From Galbibacter pacificus (lineage in GTDB: Bacteria > Bacteroidota > Bacteroidia > Flavobacteriales > Flavobacteriaceae): a DNA stretch of 64,000 nucleotides. Below the pieces are notes generated by a model. That model was not told the DNA's origin. It saw only the letters and a list, made by a program, of their open reading frames with translations, and did no database searches. How positions within the stretch are numbered: the first letter of the stretch is position 1; each line of letters opens with the position of its first letter. Of this stretch, positions 1-7,556 are shown piece by piece. A program made the position numbers and the translations under genes. Where the stretch lies: assembly GCF_029603155.1 (NCBI RefSeq), contig NZ_JAPMUA010000004.1, positions 186,001-250,000 on the forward strand, read 5' to 3'.

Positions 1-1
1 T

Positions 2-481
2 TATAAAAAATTAAAAGAACGCTTTCCAGAAGATATCGTTCCATGGGAAGCTAGCATTAAAGGTGGAACTTCCTTTAAAAACGGGCATTTTTCATCCATA
101 AAAATAGAAAGCTATGTATTTACCGGTGGCGCACATGGTTATGGTAGCGTGAGTTTTTTAAACTTTAACGACCTTACCGGCGAAGCATTGAGTGCCGAAG
201 ACCTTTTTACCAATGTGGACGCTTTTGTCAATTATGCCGAAGAAGCTTTTAGGAAACAAGAAAACCTAAAACCCGAAGCCAATATTAACAGCTCCGGGTT
301 TATGTTTGAAAACGATGCTTTCCATTTGCCAAATAGCATTGGCTTTAACGGGCAGGGCATTGTATTAATTTACAATCCCTATGAAATTGCCGCCTATGCC
401 GATGGATTGACAAAAATTGAAATTCCATACAGCAAAGCAGAAGAATTTATGAAGCCCGAATGGCTCGCCGAAGCGCAATAA
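2..481 (+). CDS. DUF3298-domain protein, 5' end cut by window edge
   Basis: The open frame runs in from the window edge and ends at TAA 479-481, so only the C-terminal ~160 residues are present. Translation from base 2 gives the DUF3298 signature FTGGAHGYG followed by a region about treating the last part of the domain (FNDLTGEALSAEDLF, then an acidic helix). In Bacteroidota, DUF3298 usually follows a DUF4163 domain in a secreted lipoprotein of about 250-280 residues, so the missing part probably holds the signal peptide and DUF4163. The domain resembles the extracellular part of RsiV-type anti-sigma factors, which bind lysozyme, but the function of flavobacterial members is unknown. The 3' end overlaps the convergent DinB gene by 35 bases. 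Confidence 0.75.
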   Translation, partial: YKKLKERFPEDIVPWEASIKGGTSFKNGHFSSIKIESYVFTGGAHGYGSVSFLNFNDLTGEALSAEDLFTNVDAFVNYAEEAFRKQENLKPEANINSSGFMFENDAFHLPNSIGFNGQGIVLIYNPYEIAAYADGLTKIEIPYSKAEEFMKPEWLAEAQ

Positions 482-914
482 TATACCCAACATGCCATCC
501 TTCGTGGTAATTGTTAAAAGCAATGGCATCGTCAATGGAGTTAATGCTTATCCCTATACTGGTGGTAAGACTGTTAAATTTTGTAAAACCGGGATAATCG
601 GCTTTAATTCTCGATGCATTCAACATTAATTCTTCCTTGAATTTTTCAAATTCCTTTAAAGAAACTGGCCTTGCCGGGTCTGGGGCTGTTCCCCGCCTAT
701 AATTGTCAATGGTAACTTGGTCTACATAGCCTGCCTTTTCAGATAATTTATAGCAAAGCAGCTGTTGGGTAACCAATAAGTGGATTACGTTCCAGGCTAT
801 GTTGTTGTTAAATCCTTCGGGAATTTGGTTAATTTCTTCCTCCGTAAGGTCTTCGGTTAATTTAAGTACCTGACGCCTACTTTTTTCGAGGACATCAAAC
901 TGATAATCGATCAT
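447..914 (-). CDS. DinB family protein (putative metal-dependent enzyme)
   Basis: 155 residues, ATG start at 914. The four-helix DinB fold is indicated by the N-terminal helix, the motif NNIAWNVIHLL with H45, and the late motif YHEGWHVGYI with H137 and H141; together these give the three-histidine metal site of the DinB/YfiT family. Family members include bacillithiol and mycothiol S-transferases and many proteins of unknown substrate, so a thiol transferase role is possible but not shown here. It lies convergent to the DUF3298 gene and shares its last 35 bases with it. Nothing in the sequence points to a regulator. I am confident about the fold and not about the substrate. Confidence 0.85.
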   Translation of the reverse strand: MIDYQFDVLEKSRRQVLKLTEDLTEEEINQIPEGFNNNIAWNVIHLLVTQQLLCYKLSEKAGYVDQVTIDNYRRGTAPDPARPVSLKEFEKFKEELMLNASRIKADYPGFTKFNSLTTSIGISINSIDDAIAFNNYHEGWHVGYIIALRRAIRAS

Positions 915-1046
915 TCTTAGGTTTTTTTGGGGTTGCTATTAATTGAATTTAATGATCAAAAATAACTTTTAAATTTTAAGTAGAAACTACTTTTTAAAAA
1001 GATGTTATAATCTTAAATAAAGAAACATATTTCCGACTAATACTTT

Positions 1047-1054
1047 TAAATTTG
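1047..1054 (+). promoter_or_regulatory. -7 promoter element (TAAATTTG) of the arsC-like gene
   Basis: TAAATTTG matches the Bacteroidota -7 consensus TAnnTTTG. It ends only 4 bases before the ATG at 1059, so a transcript starting the usual 5-7 bases downstream would be leaderless or nearly so. I see no clear -33 TTG at the expected distance. Confidence 0.4.
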
Positions 1055-1058
1055 CAGC

Positions 1059-1415
1059 ATGAAAAAGATTTACCATTTAAGTACTTGCGATACCTGTAAA
1101 AGGATTATTGATGAAATCAACCTTCCTGAAAATTTTATTTCTCAAGACATTAAAAGCGAACCAATTACCAACGACCAACTGGAAGAAATGAAACAGCTGG
1201 CGGGTTCTTATGAAGCATTGTTCAGCAAAAGGGCCAGGCTGTACAAAGAACGCGACCTAAAAAACAAAAAATTATCAGAAACCGATTTTAAAAACCTCAT
1301 TCTTGAACATTATACTTTTTTAAAGCGGCCCGTTATTATTGTTAACGATTCCATTTTTATAGGAAATAGCAAAAAAACAGTAGAAACCGCAAAGCAAGCC
1401 AGACATGAACAATAG
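1059..1415 (+). CDS. ArsC/Spx-family thioredoxin-fold protein
   Basis: 118 residues, the usual length of ArsC/Spx/YffB proteins. The N-terminal strand is followed by STCDTCKR, placing C10 and C13 as a CxxC redox pair at the position of the arsenate-reductase cysteine, and the C-terminal FLKRPVIIVNDSIFIGN is the conserved thioredoxin-fold end with the cis-proline (RPV). Flavobacterial members are generally annotated as arsenate reductase family, but no arsR, acr3 or arsB gene is nearby, so an arsenic role is not supported by context. The last 11 bases overlap the start of the EamA transporter, which suggests translational coupling of the two. Confidence 0.85.
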   Translation: MKKIYHLSTCDTCKRIIDEINLPENFISQDIKSEPITNDQLEEMKQLAGSYEALFSKRARLYKERDLKNKKLSETDFKNLILEHYTFLKRPVIIVNDSIFIGNSKKTVETAKQARHEQ

Positions 1416-2313
1416 GATATTAGCGCTATTGGCAGCTTTTGGTGCCAGCCTGATTTACGGAATAAACCATACTGTTGCCAAAGATGTAATGCCCACGTTT
1501 ATACAGCCTTTCGGGTTTATTTTATTGCGGGTTTCCGGTGCGGCCATTTTATTTTGGATAATAAGCATATGGGGACCAAAAGAAAAAATTGACAAGAAGG
1601 ATTGGCCACGGCTTGCATGCTGTGCCGTTTTCGGGATGGTCATCAATATGTTGATGTTCTTTAAAGGACTAAGTCTTTCAACACCCATAAACAGTGCCGT
1701 TATTGTTACGCTTACACCAATAATTGTTTTTATATTATCTGCAATTATCATTAAAGAAAGGGTAACCTTTATTAGAACATTTGGCATTTTGTTGGGCTTT
1801 GCCGGTGCTCTGGGACTTGTCCTGTTTGGCGAAAACGTGGAACAAGGAGCCCCAAACATAGCATTGGGCAATATTTTGTTTATGATTAATGCTACTTCTT
1901 ACGGAATTTATCTGGTACTGGTTAAGCCATTAACCGCAAAATACCATGCTTTTACCATTATGAGATGGCTTTTTACCATTGGAATTATCATCAACATCCC
2001 TTTTACCATTACAGAGTTTACGGCTGTCAAATGGACCTCGCTCCCTTTTGATGCCATATGGCGGATGGCCTTTGTGGTTGTGGGCACAACATTTTCAACT
2101 TATTTATTAAACATATTTGCACTAAAACAGTTAAAAGCATCTACCATTGGTGCTTTTGTGTATTTGCAACCCCTTATAGGTATTTTATTTGCCATTATTG
2201 TGGGCGCCGATAAACTAACTTTTGTAAAAGTAATTGCTGCGGGGCTCGTGTTTTTGGGAGTTTATATGGTTACAAAAACCAAGAAACCGCCCGTTGTTGA
2301 AGAAAAGGCGTGA
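1405..2313 (+). CDS. EamA/DMT-superfamily transporter
   Basis: 302 residues with about ten hydrophobic segments arranged as two EamA repeats (first roughly residues 5-140, second 150-290), the standard layout of drug/metabolite transporters in the inner membrane. Motifs include the early ALLAAFGASLIYGINHTV and the repeat-end glycine-rich ILLGFAGALGLVLFG. The start ATG lies inside the last codons of the ArsC-like gene. The C-terminus is short, lysine-rich and cytoplasmic. Substrates of this superfamily range from amino acids to nucleotide sugars and cannot be assigned here. Confidence 0.88.
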   Translation: MNNRILALLAAFGASLIYGINHTVAKDVMPTFIQPFGFILLRVSGAAILFWIISIWGPKEKIDKKDWPRLACCAVFGMVINMLMFFKGLSLSTPINSAVIVTLTPIIVFILSAIIIKERVTFIRTFGILLGFAGALGLVLFGENVEQGAPNIALGNILFMINATSYGIYLVLVKPLTAKYHAFTIMRWLFTIGIIINIPFTITEFTAVKWTSLPFDAIWRMAFVVVGTTFSTYLLNIFALKQLKASTIGAFVYLQPLIGILFAIIVGADKLTFVKVIAAGLVFLGVYMVTKTKKPPVVEEKA

Positions 2314-2332
2314 TAAAAGCACAAAAAATGTT

Positions 2333-2812
2333 TTAAACGTTCAGGTCGACGGGGGTTTTAGCGTGTCTTCGGGTATCTTCCTTCGTTAGCACCCTAAAAT
2401 CTTTTGCCCTCTCCACTTTATCAAATAAATGACTTACCTCCTCTGGCAGACCTATTAATTTACGGGCTTCCAAATCGATCCAGGCCCCCATTATTTCGCA
2501 ATGCGCAACATTTCTTCCCTTGTAATCGTAGTAATTATGATGAAATTCAAAAAACATCCCGTCTTCGCTCATTCCTTTCAGCTCCAAGGAAACCGTTAAT
2601 GGCTTTCCGGAAAAAACTTCCTTAAAATAATAGATATGTTCGTAAAAAACCACCGGCCCAATATTTAACTTCCCCAGCAAGCGTTGGTCGAATCCGTTTT
2701 CTATTAAAAAAGACATCCGGGTATGTGCTGCAAATTCTATATAAGCCTTATTGGCCAAATGGCGGTTAGCGTCCAAATCGTTCCAGCGTATTTCAAATTC
2801 CTTAGTGTACAT
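2333..2812 (-). CDS. Hotdog-fold acyl-CoA thioesterase (4HBT/YbgC-like)
   Basis: 159 residues with ATG at 2812. The N-terminal RWNDLDANRHLANKAY is the 4HBT thioesterase signature, with D14 as the probable catalytic acid and the following His and Asn packing on the hotdog helix. The rest shows the alternating strands of a single hotdog domain. Family members cleave short- to long-chain acyl-CoA thioesters; the substrate cannot be read from sequence. The gene is convergent with the EamA transporter (19 bases between the ends) and divergent from the YheT hydrolase, with a 178-base shared promoter region that carries a perfect palindrome. Confidence 0.85.
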   Translation of the reverse strand: MYTKEFEIRWNDLDANRHLANKAYIEFAAHTRMSFLIENGFDQRLLGKLNIGPVVFYEHIYYFKEVFSGKPLTVSLELKGMSEDGMFFEFHHNYYDYKGRNVAHCEIMGAWIDLEARKLIGLPEEVSHLFDKVERAKDFRVLTKEDTRRHAKTPVDLNV

Positions 2813-2899
2813 ATTTAAGTCTATTTATTTTACCATTAAAACCCCTCGAAAATCTATAAGAATATTTTATAGGAAAACTATAGTGCCCTAAAAATACTT

Positions 2900-2907
2900 T
2901 AACTTTG
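2900..2907 (+). promoter_or_regulatory. -7 promoter element (TAACTTTG) of the YheT-type hydrolase
   Basis: TAACTTTG fits TAnnTTTG exactly and would start a transcript near 2914, giving an untranslated leader of about 75 bases. No good -33 TTG is visible. The 18-bp palindrome at 2936-2953 would lie within the leader. Confidence 0.45.
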
Positions 2908-2935
2908 AAGGAGCCCTACAAATTTACAAACTTAT

Positions 2936-2953
2936 TATTATGCGCGCATAATA
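2936..2953. promoter_or_regulatory. 18-bp perfect palindrome, candidate operator
   Basis: TATTATGCGCGCATAATA reads the same on both strands over 18 bases, centred between 2944 and 2945. It lies 37 bases upstream of the YheT-type hydrolase ATG and just downstream of its predicted start site, in the region shared with the divergent thioesterase. No loop is present, so a dimeric DNA-binding protein site is more natural than an RNA hairpin. No regulator is encoded next to it. Confidence 0.5.
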
Positions 2954-2990
2954 TTTAACTAAATACCACTATCATTTCAACAAAAAGAAA

Positions 2991-3953
2991 ATGCCACTAG
3001 TACCTTCCAATTACAATCCCCCGCATTTATTCAAAAACGGCCATTTTTCAACAATTTATTCAGGACTCATCCGTCAAGTAAAAGGTATTTCCCAGGAAAG
3101 GGAACGAATCCAGACCCCTGATAATGATTTTATAGATATCGATTGGTCTTATTCGGTTAAAAAAACAGAAAAGGCAGTTGTAATTTTACACGGGTTGGAA
3201 GGAAATGCACAACGCCCTTACATAACCGGAAGTGCCAAAATATTTAATGAAAATAATTTTGACGCAGTGTCCATTAACTACCGGAGCTGTAGCGGATTAC
3301 CTAACAAGACGTTTAAATCGTACCATTCGGGCGCTACAAACGATGTCGAACTTGTAATTCATCATCTTATAAAAAAGGGCACCTATAAAACCATTGTATT
3401 GAACGGTTTTAGCCTCGGCGGAAATTTAGTGCTAAAATATCTTGGCACCCATAACATACCAAAAGAAATAAAAGCAGCCGTGGCCGTATCTGTGCCATGC
3501 GATTTGTATGGATCTATGCTAGAAATCCACAAGTTAAAAAACACTATTTACGCAAAGCGGTTTAAAAAAACACTGCTAAAAAAATTAAGGCAAAAACAAG
3601 CGGCTTTCCCCGACCAGGTCTCTCTGGAAGAAATAGATAGCATTAAAACACTAAAAGATTTTGACGACCTATATACTTCCAGGGCACACGGCTTTTATGA
3701 CGCATTGGATTATTACGATAAAAGCAGTTCTGTTAACAATTTAAAAAATATTGAGGTTCCCTGTTTAATCCTCAATGCACAAAACGATTCTTTTTTATCG
3801 CCTTCCTGTTATCCATCAGAAATTTCTAAAAACAAAGACAACCTATATTTAGAAATCCCAAAATACGGGGGGCATGTTGGCTTTTTCGACAGCGATAATG
3901 TTTTTTACAATGAAAAAAGGGCTATCGCTTTTGTTAAAAACATCGTAAAATAA
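2991..3953 (+). CDS. YheT-family alpha/beta hydrolase
   Basis: 320 residues. The oxyanion-loop motif ILHGLEGNAQRPY, the RSCSG strand, the nucleophile elbow GFSLGGN (S141), the acid region LNAQNDSFLSP and the late GGHVGFF histidine give a complete catalytic triad of the YheT/EMB8 (abhydrolase-4) family. The N-terminal PPHLFKNGHFSTIY is also typical for this family. There is no signal peptide, so it should act in the cytoplasm. Family members have esterase or lipase activity on unknown natural substrates. It stands alone, preceded by a TAnnTTTG element and an 18-bp palindrome. Confidence 0.88.
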   Translation: MPLVPSNYNPPHLFKNGHFSTIYSGLIRQVKGISQERERIQTPDNDFIDIDWSYSVKKTEKAVVILHGLEGNAQRPYITGSAKIFNENNFDAVSINYRSCSGLPNKTFKSYHSGATNDVELVIHHLIKKGTYKTIVLNGFSLGGNLVLKYLGTHNIPKEIKAAVAVSVPCDLYGSMLEIHKLKNTIYAKRFKKTLLKKLRQKQAAFPDQVSLEEIDSIKTLKDFDDLYTSRAHGFYDALDYYDKSSSVNNLKNIEVPCLILNAQNDSFLSPSCYPSEISKNKDNLYLEIPKYGGHVGFFDSDNVFYNEKRAIAFVKNIVK

Positions 3954-4051
3954 ATGGTAACCCATCAAAAGATGCGCATTTTCCTTCGCAAAGCTCAACC
4001 ATGCACTAAAAATACGTTACTTTTAAAAATACAATCAAAAACCATTTAATT

Positions 4052-5170
4052 ATGAAAAGCCGAAGAAAATTCATAGAAAAAGTAGCCATATCAACTGCCG
4101 GACTATCCCTTGTAGGTTGGAATTCTCCCAATTATTTAATGCACTTACACAATCCCGCTTCAAAAGAACCAAAACTAAAGGTTGCACTTATGGGCTTGGG
4201 AAGCTATGCAAACAGGGTTGCCAAAGCAATGCAACAATGCAATAAAGCAATTATAACCGGCCTTATAAGCGGTACTCCGGAAAAACTGGAAACTTGGGGA
4301 GAAAAGTACAATGTGCCAAAGGAAAGCAGGTACAACTACGAAAATTTCGATGCCATTGCCAACAATCCAAATATAGATGCCGTATACATTATTACCCCAA
4401 ATGCCCTGCACCACGACCAAACCATTCGCGTTGCCAAAGCCGGCAAGCACGTAATTTGCGAAAAACCCATGGCAATAAGTGCCCGGGAAGGAAAAGAAAT
4501 GGTCGATGCTTGTAAAAAGGCCGGAGTAAAACTTTTGGTTGGCTACAGAATGCATTTTGAGCCCAATACCCTAGAGGTGGTAAACATGAGAAAACAGGGG
4601 GATTTTGGAAAAATAGATTTTTTCCAAGGGCTGTCGGGATTTAATATTGGCGACCCCAATCAATGGCGGCTCGACAAAGCATTGGCCGGCGGGGGCGCTT
4701 TGGTAGATATTGGCATCTATTCCATAAACGGAGCCCGATATATGGTAGGCGAAGAACCCATTTGGGTTACGGCCCAGGAAACCAAAACCAATCCTGAAAA
4801 ATTTAAGGAAGGCGTAGATGAGACCATTCAATTTCAATTAGGATTTCCCAGTGGTGCCGTGGCCTCATGCCTATCGACCTATGCCATGAACAATCTGGAC
4901 AAATTCTTTTTAAACGGAGCCAAAGGCTTTGCCCAACTACATCCGGCTACCGGTTATGGCCCCATAAAAGGGAGTACCCACCTTAAAGCCCTGACCGAAG
5001 ACCATACCCCGCAGCAAACCCTCCAAATGGATGCCATGGCAGACATTCTATTAAAAGGTACAGAACCCGCAATTCCCGTTAACGGCGAAGAAGGACTAAA
5101 AGACCTAAAAATTATAGAAGCAATTTATAAGGCCGTCGACCAATCTAAAAAGATAACATTAACACTATAA
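4052..5170 (+). CDS. Tat-exported Gfo/Idh/MocA family oxidoreductase
   Basis: 372 residues. The N-terminus SRRKFIEKVAISTAGLSLVG is a twin-arginine signal, so a folded cofactor-loaded enzyme would be sent to the periplasm. The Rossmann domain begins at KLKVALMGLGSYANRV (dinucleotide-binding GLGSYA, residues 48-53), and EKPMA contains the conserved Lys138 of glucose-fructose-oxidoreductase-type enzymes; the C-terminal half is the alpha/beta substrate-binding domain with GGGALVDIGIYSIN. Exported members keep NAD(P) bound. Downstream lie an azurin-like lipoprotein and a DUF1080 lipoprotein. Because DUF1080 includes 3-keto-disaccharide hydrolases, oxidation of a sugar at C3 is a reasonable inference, though the substrate is unknown. 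Confidence 0.9.
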   Translation: MKSRRKFIEKVAISTAGLSLVGWNSPNYLMHLHNPASKEPKLKVALMGLGSYANRVAKAMQQCNKAIITGLISGTPEKLETWGEKYNVPKESRYNYENFDAIANNPNIDAVYIITPNALHHDQTIRVAKAGKHVICEKPMAISAREGKEMVDACKKAGVKLLVGYRMHFEPNTLEVVNMRKQGDFGKIDFFQGLSGFNIGDPNQWRLDKALAGGGALVDIGIYSINGARYMVGEEPIWVTAQETKTNPEKFKEGVDETIQFQLGFPSGAVASCLSTYAMNNLDKFFLNGAKGFAQLHPATGYGPIKGSTHLKALTEDHTPQQTLQMDAMADILLKGTEPAIPVNGEEGLKDLKIIEAIYKAVDQSKKITLTL

Positions 5171-5265
5171 TACAAAAAAGCGTTATAAAACTATTTTTAT
5201 AAGTAATGGCTTCAGCATTAGCCATAGAAATACTTATATTAGCATTCAAATTAAAAATAGATCAA

Positions 5266-5784
5266 ATGAAACTATACAGTAAAATTGTTGCATGCCTTTT
5301 TTCATTGGCCATTATTAGTTGTGGCGATGGTAAAAAGGAGAAGAAAGAAGAAAAATTCCAGTACGAGCAAGAATCAACAAGTGCAAGCAAAGCTTCTGAT
5401 GCAGAAGAAGATCAAAACACAGTGGTTATTACTGCAAACGACATGATGAAATTCAACAAAAGTGAAATTCGTGTAAAAGCAGGGCAAAAAGTTACCATTA
5501 CCTTAAAACATATAGGTAAGCTAGATAAAAAAGTAATGGGGCATAACTTGGTAATTTTAAAACAAGATGTCGATTTGGTTGAGTTTGCCACCGCTGCCAC
5601 TGCCGCTACCGAAAACGACTATATTCCCGAAGGTACAGATGCCGTTGTTGCACATACCAAATTATTAGGAGGCGGAGAAAGCGACACCATTGAATTTGAA
5701 GCACCCGCTCCCGGAACATATGACTTTTTATGTAGTTTTCCCGGGCATTTTGCCGCTATGCAAGGAAAATTTATTGTTGAATAA
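5266..5784 (+). CDS. Azurin-like blue copper lipoprotein
   Basis: 172 residues from ATG 5266; an earlier in-frame start at 5206 would put 20 hydrophobic residues before a second, proper lipoprotein signal, so the later start is preferred. The signal MKLYSKIVACLFSLAIISC carries a lipobox, then a Lys/Glu-rich linker of about 40 residues and a cupredoxin domain. The type-1 copper ligands are H93 (in GHNLV), C156, H161 and M165 (in CSFPGHFAAM); the 5- and 4-residue spacings equal those of azurin. This is a one-electron carrier tethered to a membrane facing the periplasm. It sits between a Tat-exported oxidoreductase and a DUF1080 protein. Confidence 0.93.
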   Translation: MKLYSKIVACLFSLAIISCGDGKKEKKEEKFQYEQESTSASKASDAEEDQNTVVITANDMMKFNKSEIRVKAGQKVTITLKHIGKLDKKVMGHNLVILKQDVDLVEFATAATAATENDYIPEGTDAVVAHTKLLGGGESDTIEFEAPAPGTYDFLCSFPGHFAAMQGKFIVE

Positions 5785-5798
5785 CAAACAATTAAAAA

Positions 5799-6698
5799 AT
5801 GAAAATATATCAGTTTATTCTATGTAGCCTTTTTATAATCGTTATTGGCTGTAAGGGCAAAGAGGAGAAAAAGGAGAACATCATTGAAAAATCTAAAACT
5901 GATATAGCAATCCAACCGGAATGGCAACAACTGTTCAATGGCAAAGACCTTTCCGGTTGGGTTCCTAAAATTTCTAAACACGAAGTTGGCGAAAACTATG
6001 CCAATACCTTTACTGTAAAAGACGGGAAAATTGTTGTTAATTACGATGATTACCACAATGTTTTTGACAGACAATACGGGCATCTTTTTTACAACAAGTC
6101 TTTCTCTGCATATTTTCTTGCAATAGAATACCGCTTTGTTGGCGAACAAATAGCTGATGGAGAAGGTTGGGCATGGAGAAACAGCGGAGCTATGTTGCAT
6201 GGCCAGGCCCCGGAAACTATGCTGAAAGACCAAGATTTCCCCATAAGTATAGAAGGGCAGTTTTTAGGCGGCGATGCCAATAGCGATGAAGAACGCCCAA
6301 CCTTAAATTTATGCACCCCCGGCACCAATGTTATGCTAAACGATTCTATATTTACCCCGCATTGCACCAATTCTTCATCAAAAACATACCGTGGAGACCA
6401 ATGGGTAAGGGCTACTTTTTTAGTGCTTAAAGATTCTATTGTAAAACATATTATTGATGGTAAAACTGTTTTGGAATACACACACCCACAAATTGGCGAT
6501 GGCGGCGTAGAAAACTTCGATCCGGCTATAAAAGAAGATGGAAAACCACTTACAGAAGGTTATATTTCCATACAAAGTGAAAGCCACCCCGTTGAATTTA
6601 GAAAGGTTGAAATTGTAGACCTAAACCCTATTTACAACAACAAGGAAGAATTACAAGCAACTATTGATGCCTTATTGAAAGCTGAGAAGGCCAAATAA
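5799..6698 (+). CDS. DUF1080 lipoprotein, 3-keto-disaccharide hydrolase-like
   Basis: 299 residues. A lipoprotein signal (MKIYQFILCSLFIIVIGC) is followed by a charged linker and one DUF1080 beta-sandwich starting at WQQLFNGKDLSGW. The domain includes the acidic and aromatic surface GEGWAWRNSGAML and the end motif GYISIQSESHPVEFRKVEI. Proteins of this Pfam family include 3-keto-disaccharide hydrolases, which cleave glycosidic bonds after oxidation at C3 by Gfo/Idh enzymes. The azurin gene ends 14 bases upstream, so the two are surely cotranscribed. Activity on a specific glycoside is inference. Confidence 0.85.
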   Translation: MKIYQFILCSLFIIVIGCKGKEEKKENIIEKSKTDIAIQPEWQQLFNGKDLSGWVPKISKHEVGENYANTFTVKDGKIVVNYDDYHNVFDRQYGHLFYNKSFSAYFLAIEYRFVGEQIADGEGWAWRNSGAMLHGQAPETMLKDQDFPISIEGQFLGGDANSDEERPTLNLCTPGTNVMLNDSIFTPHCTNSSSKTYRGDQWVRATFLVLKDSIVKHIIDGKTVLEYTHPQIGDGGVENFDPAIKEDGKPLTEGYISIQSESHPVEFRKVEIVDLNPIYNNKEELQATIDALLKAEKAK

Positions 6699-6739
6699 GC
6701 AACTAGATTTATAGTAATTATTTTTTTACTTCTTTTTTC

Positions 6740-7435
6740 CTACTTCCTTCGGCCAAAAAGGCGAAGTAAAAACAAAAATAAGTTGATAAAATCCAGATAC
6801 AATGTAAGTGCTCCCATAACAGCTTCTTTGGTGTCTTCTTCGGTTCCTTCGTTACCAATTATGTTAAGCTGTTTTATCTTTTGTGTATCGTAGGCCGTAA
6901 GTGCCACGAAAATTAATACCCCGGCATAGGTTACGATCCAATACAGCATTTCATTTTGAAAAAAGAAGTTTACCACAGAAGCAATAATAATCCCTATAAG
7001 TCCCATAAAAGCTATATTCCCAACCGAAGTAAGGTCGGTTTTAGTATAATATCCATACATGCTCATTACGCCAAAAGTCCCAGCCGTAATGTAAAAAGTA
7101 GTGGCTATTGATGCCGCTGTGAAAGCTAAAAAAATAACAGAAAATGTTAATCCGTTTAACACGGCATATCCCAAAAACAAAGTAATTGCCGTATTAGCCC
7201 TTATCTTACCGATTACAGCACTTAAATAAGCAACACAAGCAAATTCGGCAATTAATAAGCCGTAAAAATACAAACGGTTACTAAAAATTACACTAATAAT
7301 GGCTTCTGTATTTGCCACCCAAGCGGCTATTAATCCGGTTAATATCAAGGCTCCGGACATCCACCCATATACTTTGGTCATAAAACGGGCCTGTTCTGCT
7401 TTAATTTCTTCTTGTGACAAATGATCTATAGACAT
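6740..7435 (-). CDS. Bax inhibitor-1/YccA family membrane protein
   Basis: 231 residues from ATG 7435 (MSIDHLSQEE); a start 10 codons upstream is possible, but the hydrophilic N-terminus fits the family better. Seven hydrophobic segments follow a short cytoplasmic head, and the protein ends with LYLDFINLFLFLLRLFG, the conserved last helix and basic tail of the BI-1/YccA (TMBIM) family. The AYDTQKIKQ motif contains the conserved aspartate pH sensor region before the last helix. Bacterial relatives are calcium-leak channels or protease modulators (YccA-FtsH); the role here is unknown. It is convergent with the DUF1080 gene. Confidence 0.9.
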   Translation of the reverse strand: MSIDHLSQEEIKAEQARFMTKVYGWMSGALILTGLIAAWVANTEAIISVIFSNRLYFYGLLIAEFACVAYLSAVIGKIRANTAITLFLGYAVLNGLTFSVIFLAFTAASIATTFYITAGTFGVMSMYGYYTKTDLTSVGNIAFMGLIGIIIASVVNFFFQNEMLYWIVTYAGVLIFVALTAYDTQKIKQLNIIGNEGTEEDTKEAVMGALTLYLDFINLFLFLLRLFGRRK

Positions 7436-7490
7436 AGTAAAATAGTTTAGGGAACTAAATAACATTTTTTATTTAATAAAACCAAAAAAA

Positions 7491-7515
7491 TGCCCCGGCC
7501 ATAAATACCGGGGCA
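7491..7515 (-). terminator. Intrinsic terminator of the RND efflux operon
   Basis: Read on the minus strand, TGCCCCGG and CCGGGGCA form an 8-bp GC-rich stem with a 9-base loop, followed by seven T. It starts about 40 bases after the stop codon of the outer-membrane factor gene, the last gene of the operon. Confidence 0.85.
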
Positions 7516-7556
7516 AAATCATGAATAAAATTTAGAAATTATGAGACATAAAAATA

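Noticed and set aside
5206..5265. Upstream in-frame start for the azurin gene
   Set aside because: It would place 20 residues before a complete lipoprotein signal peptide and destroy its function; ATG 5266 is the natural start.
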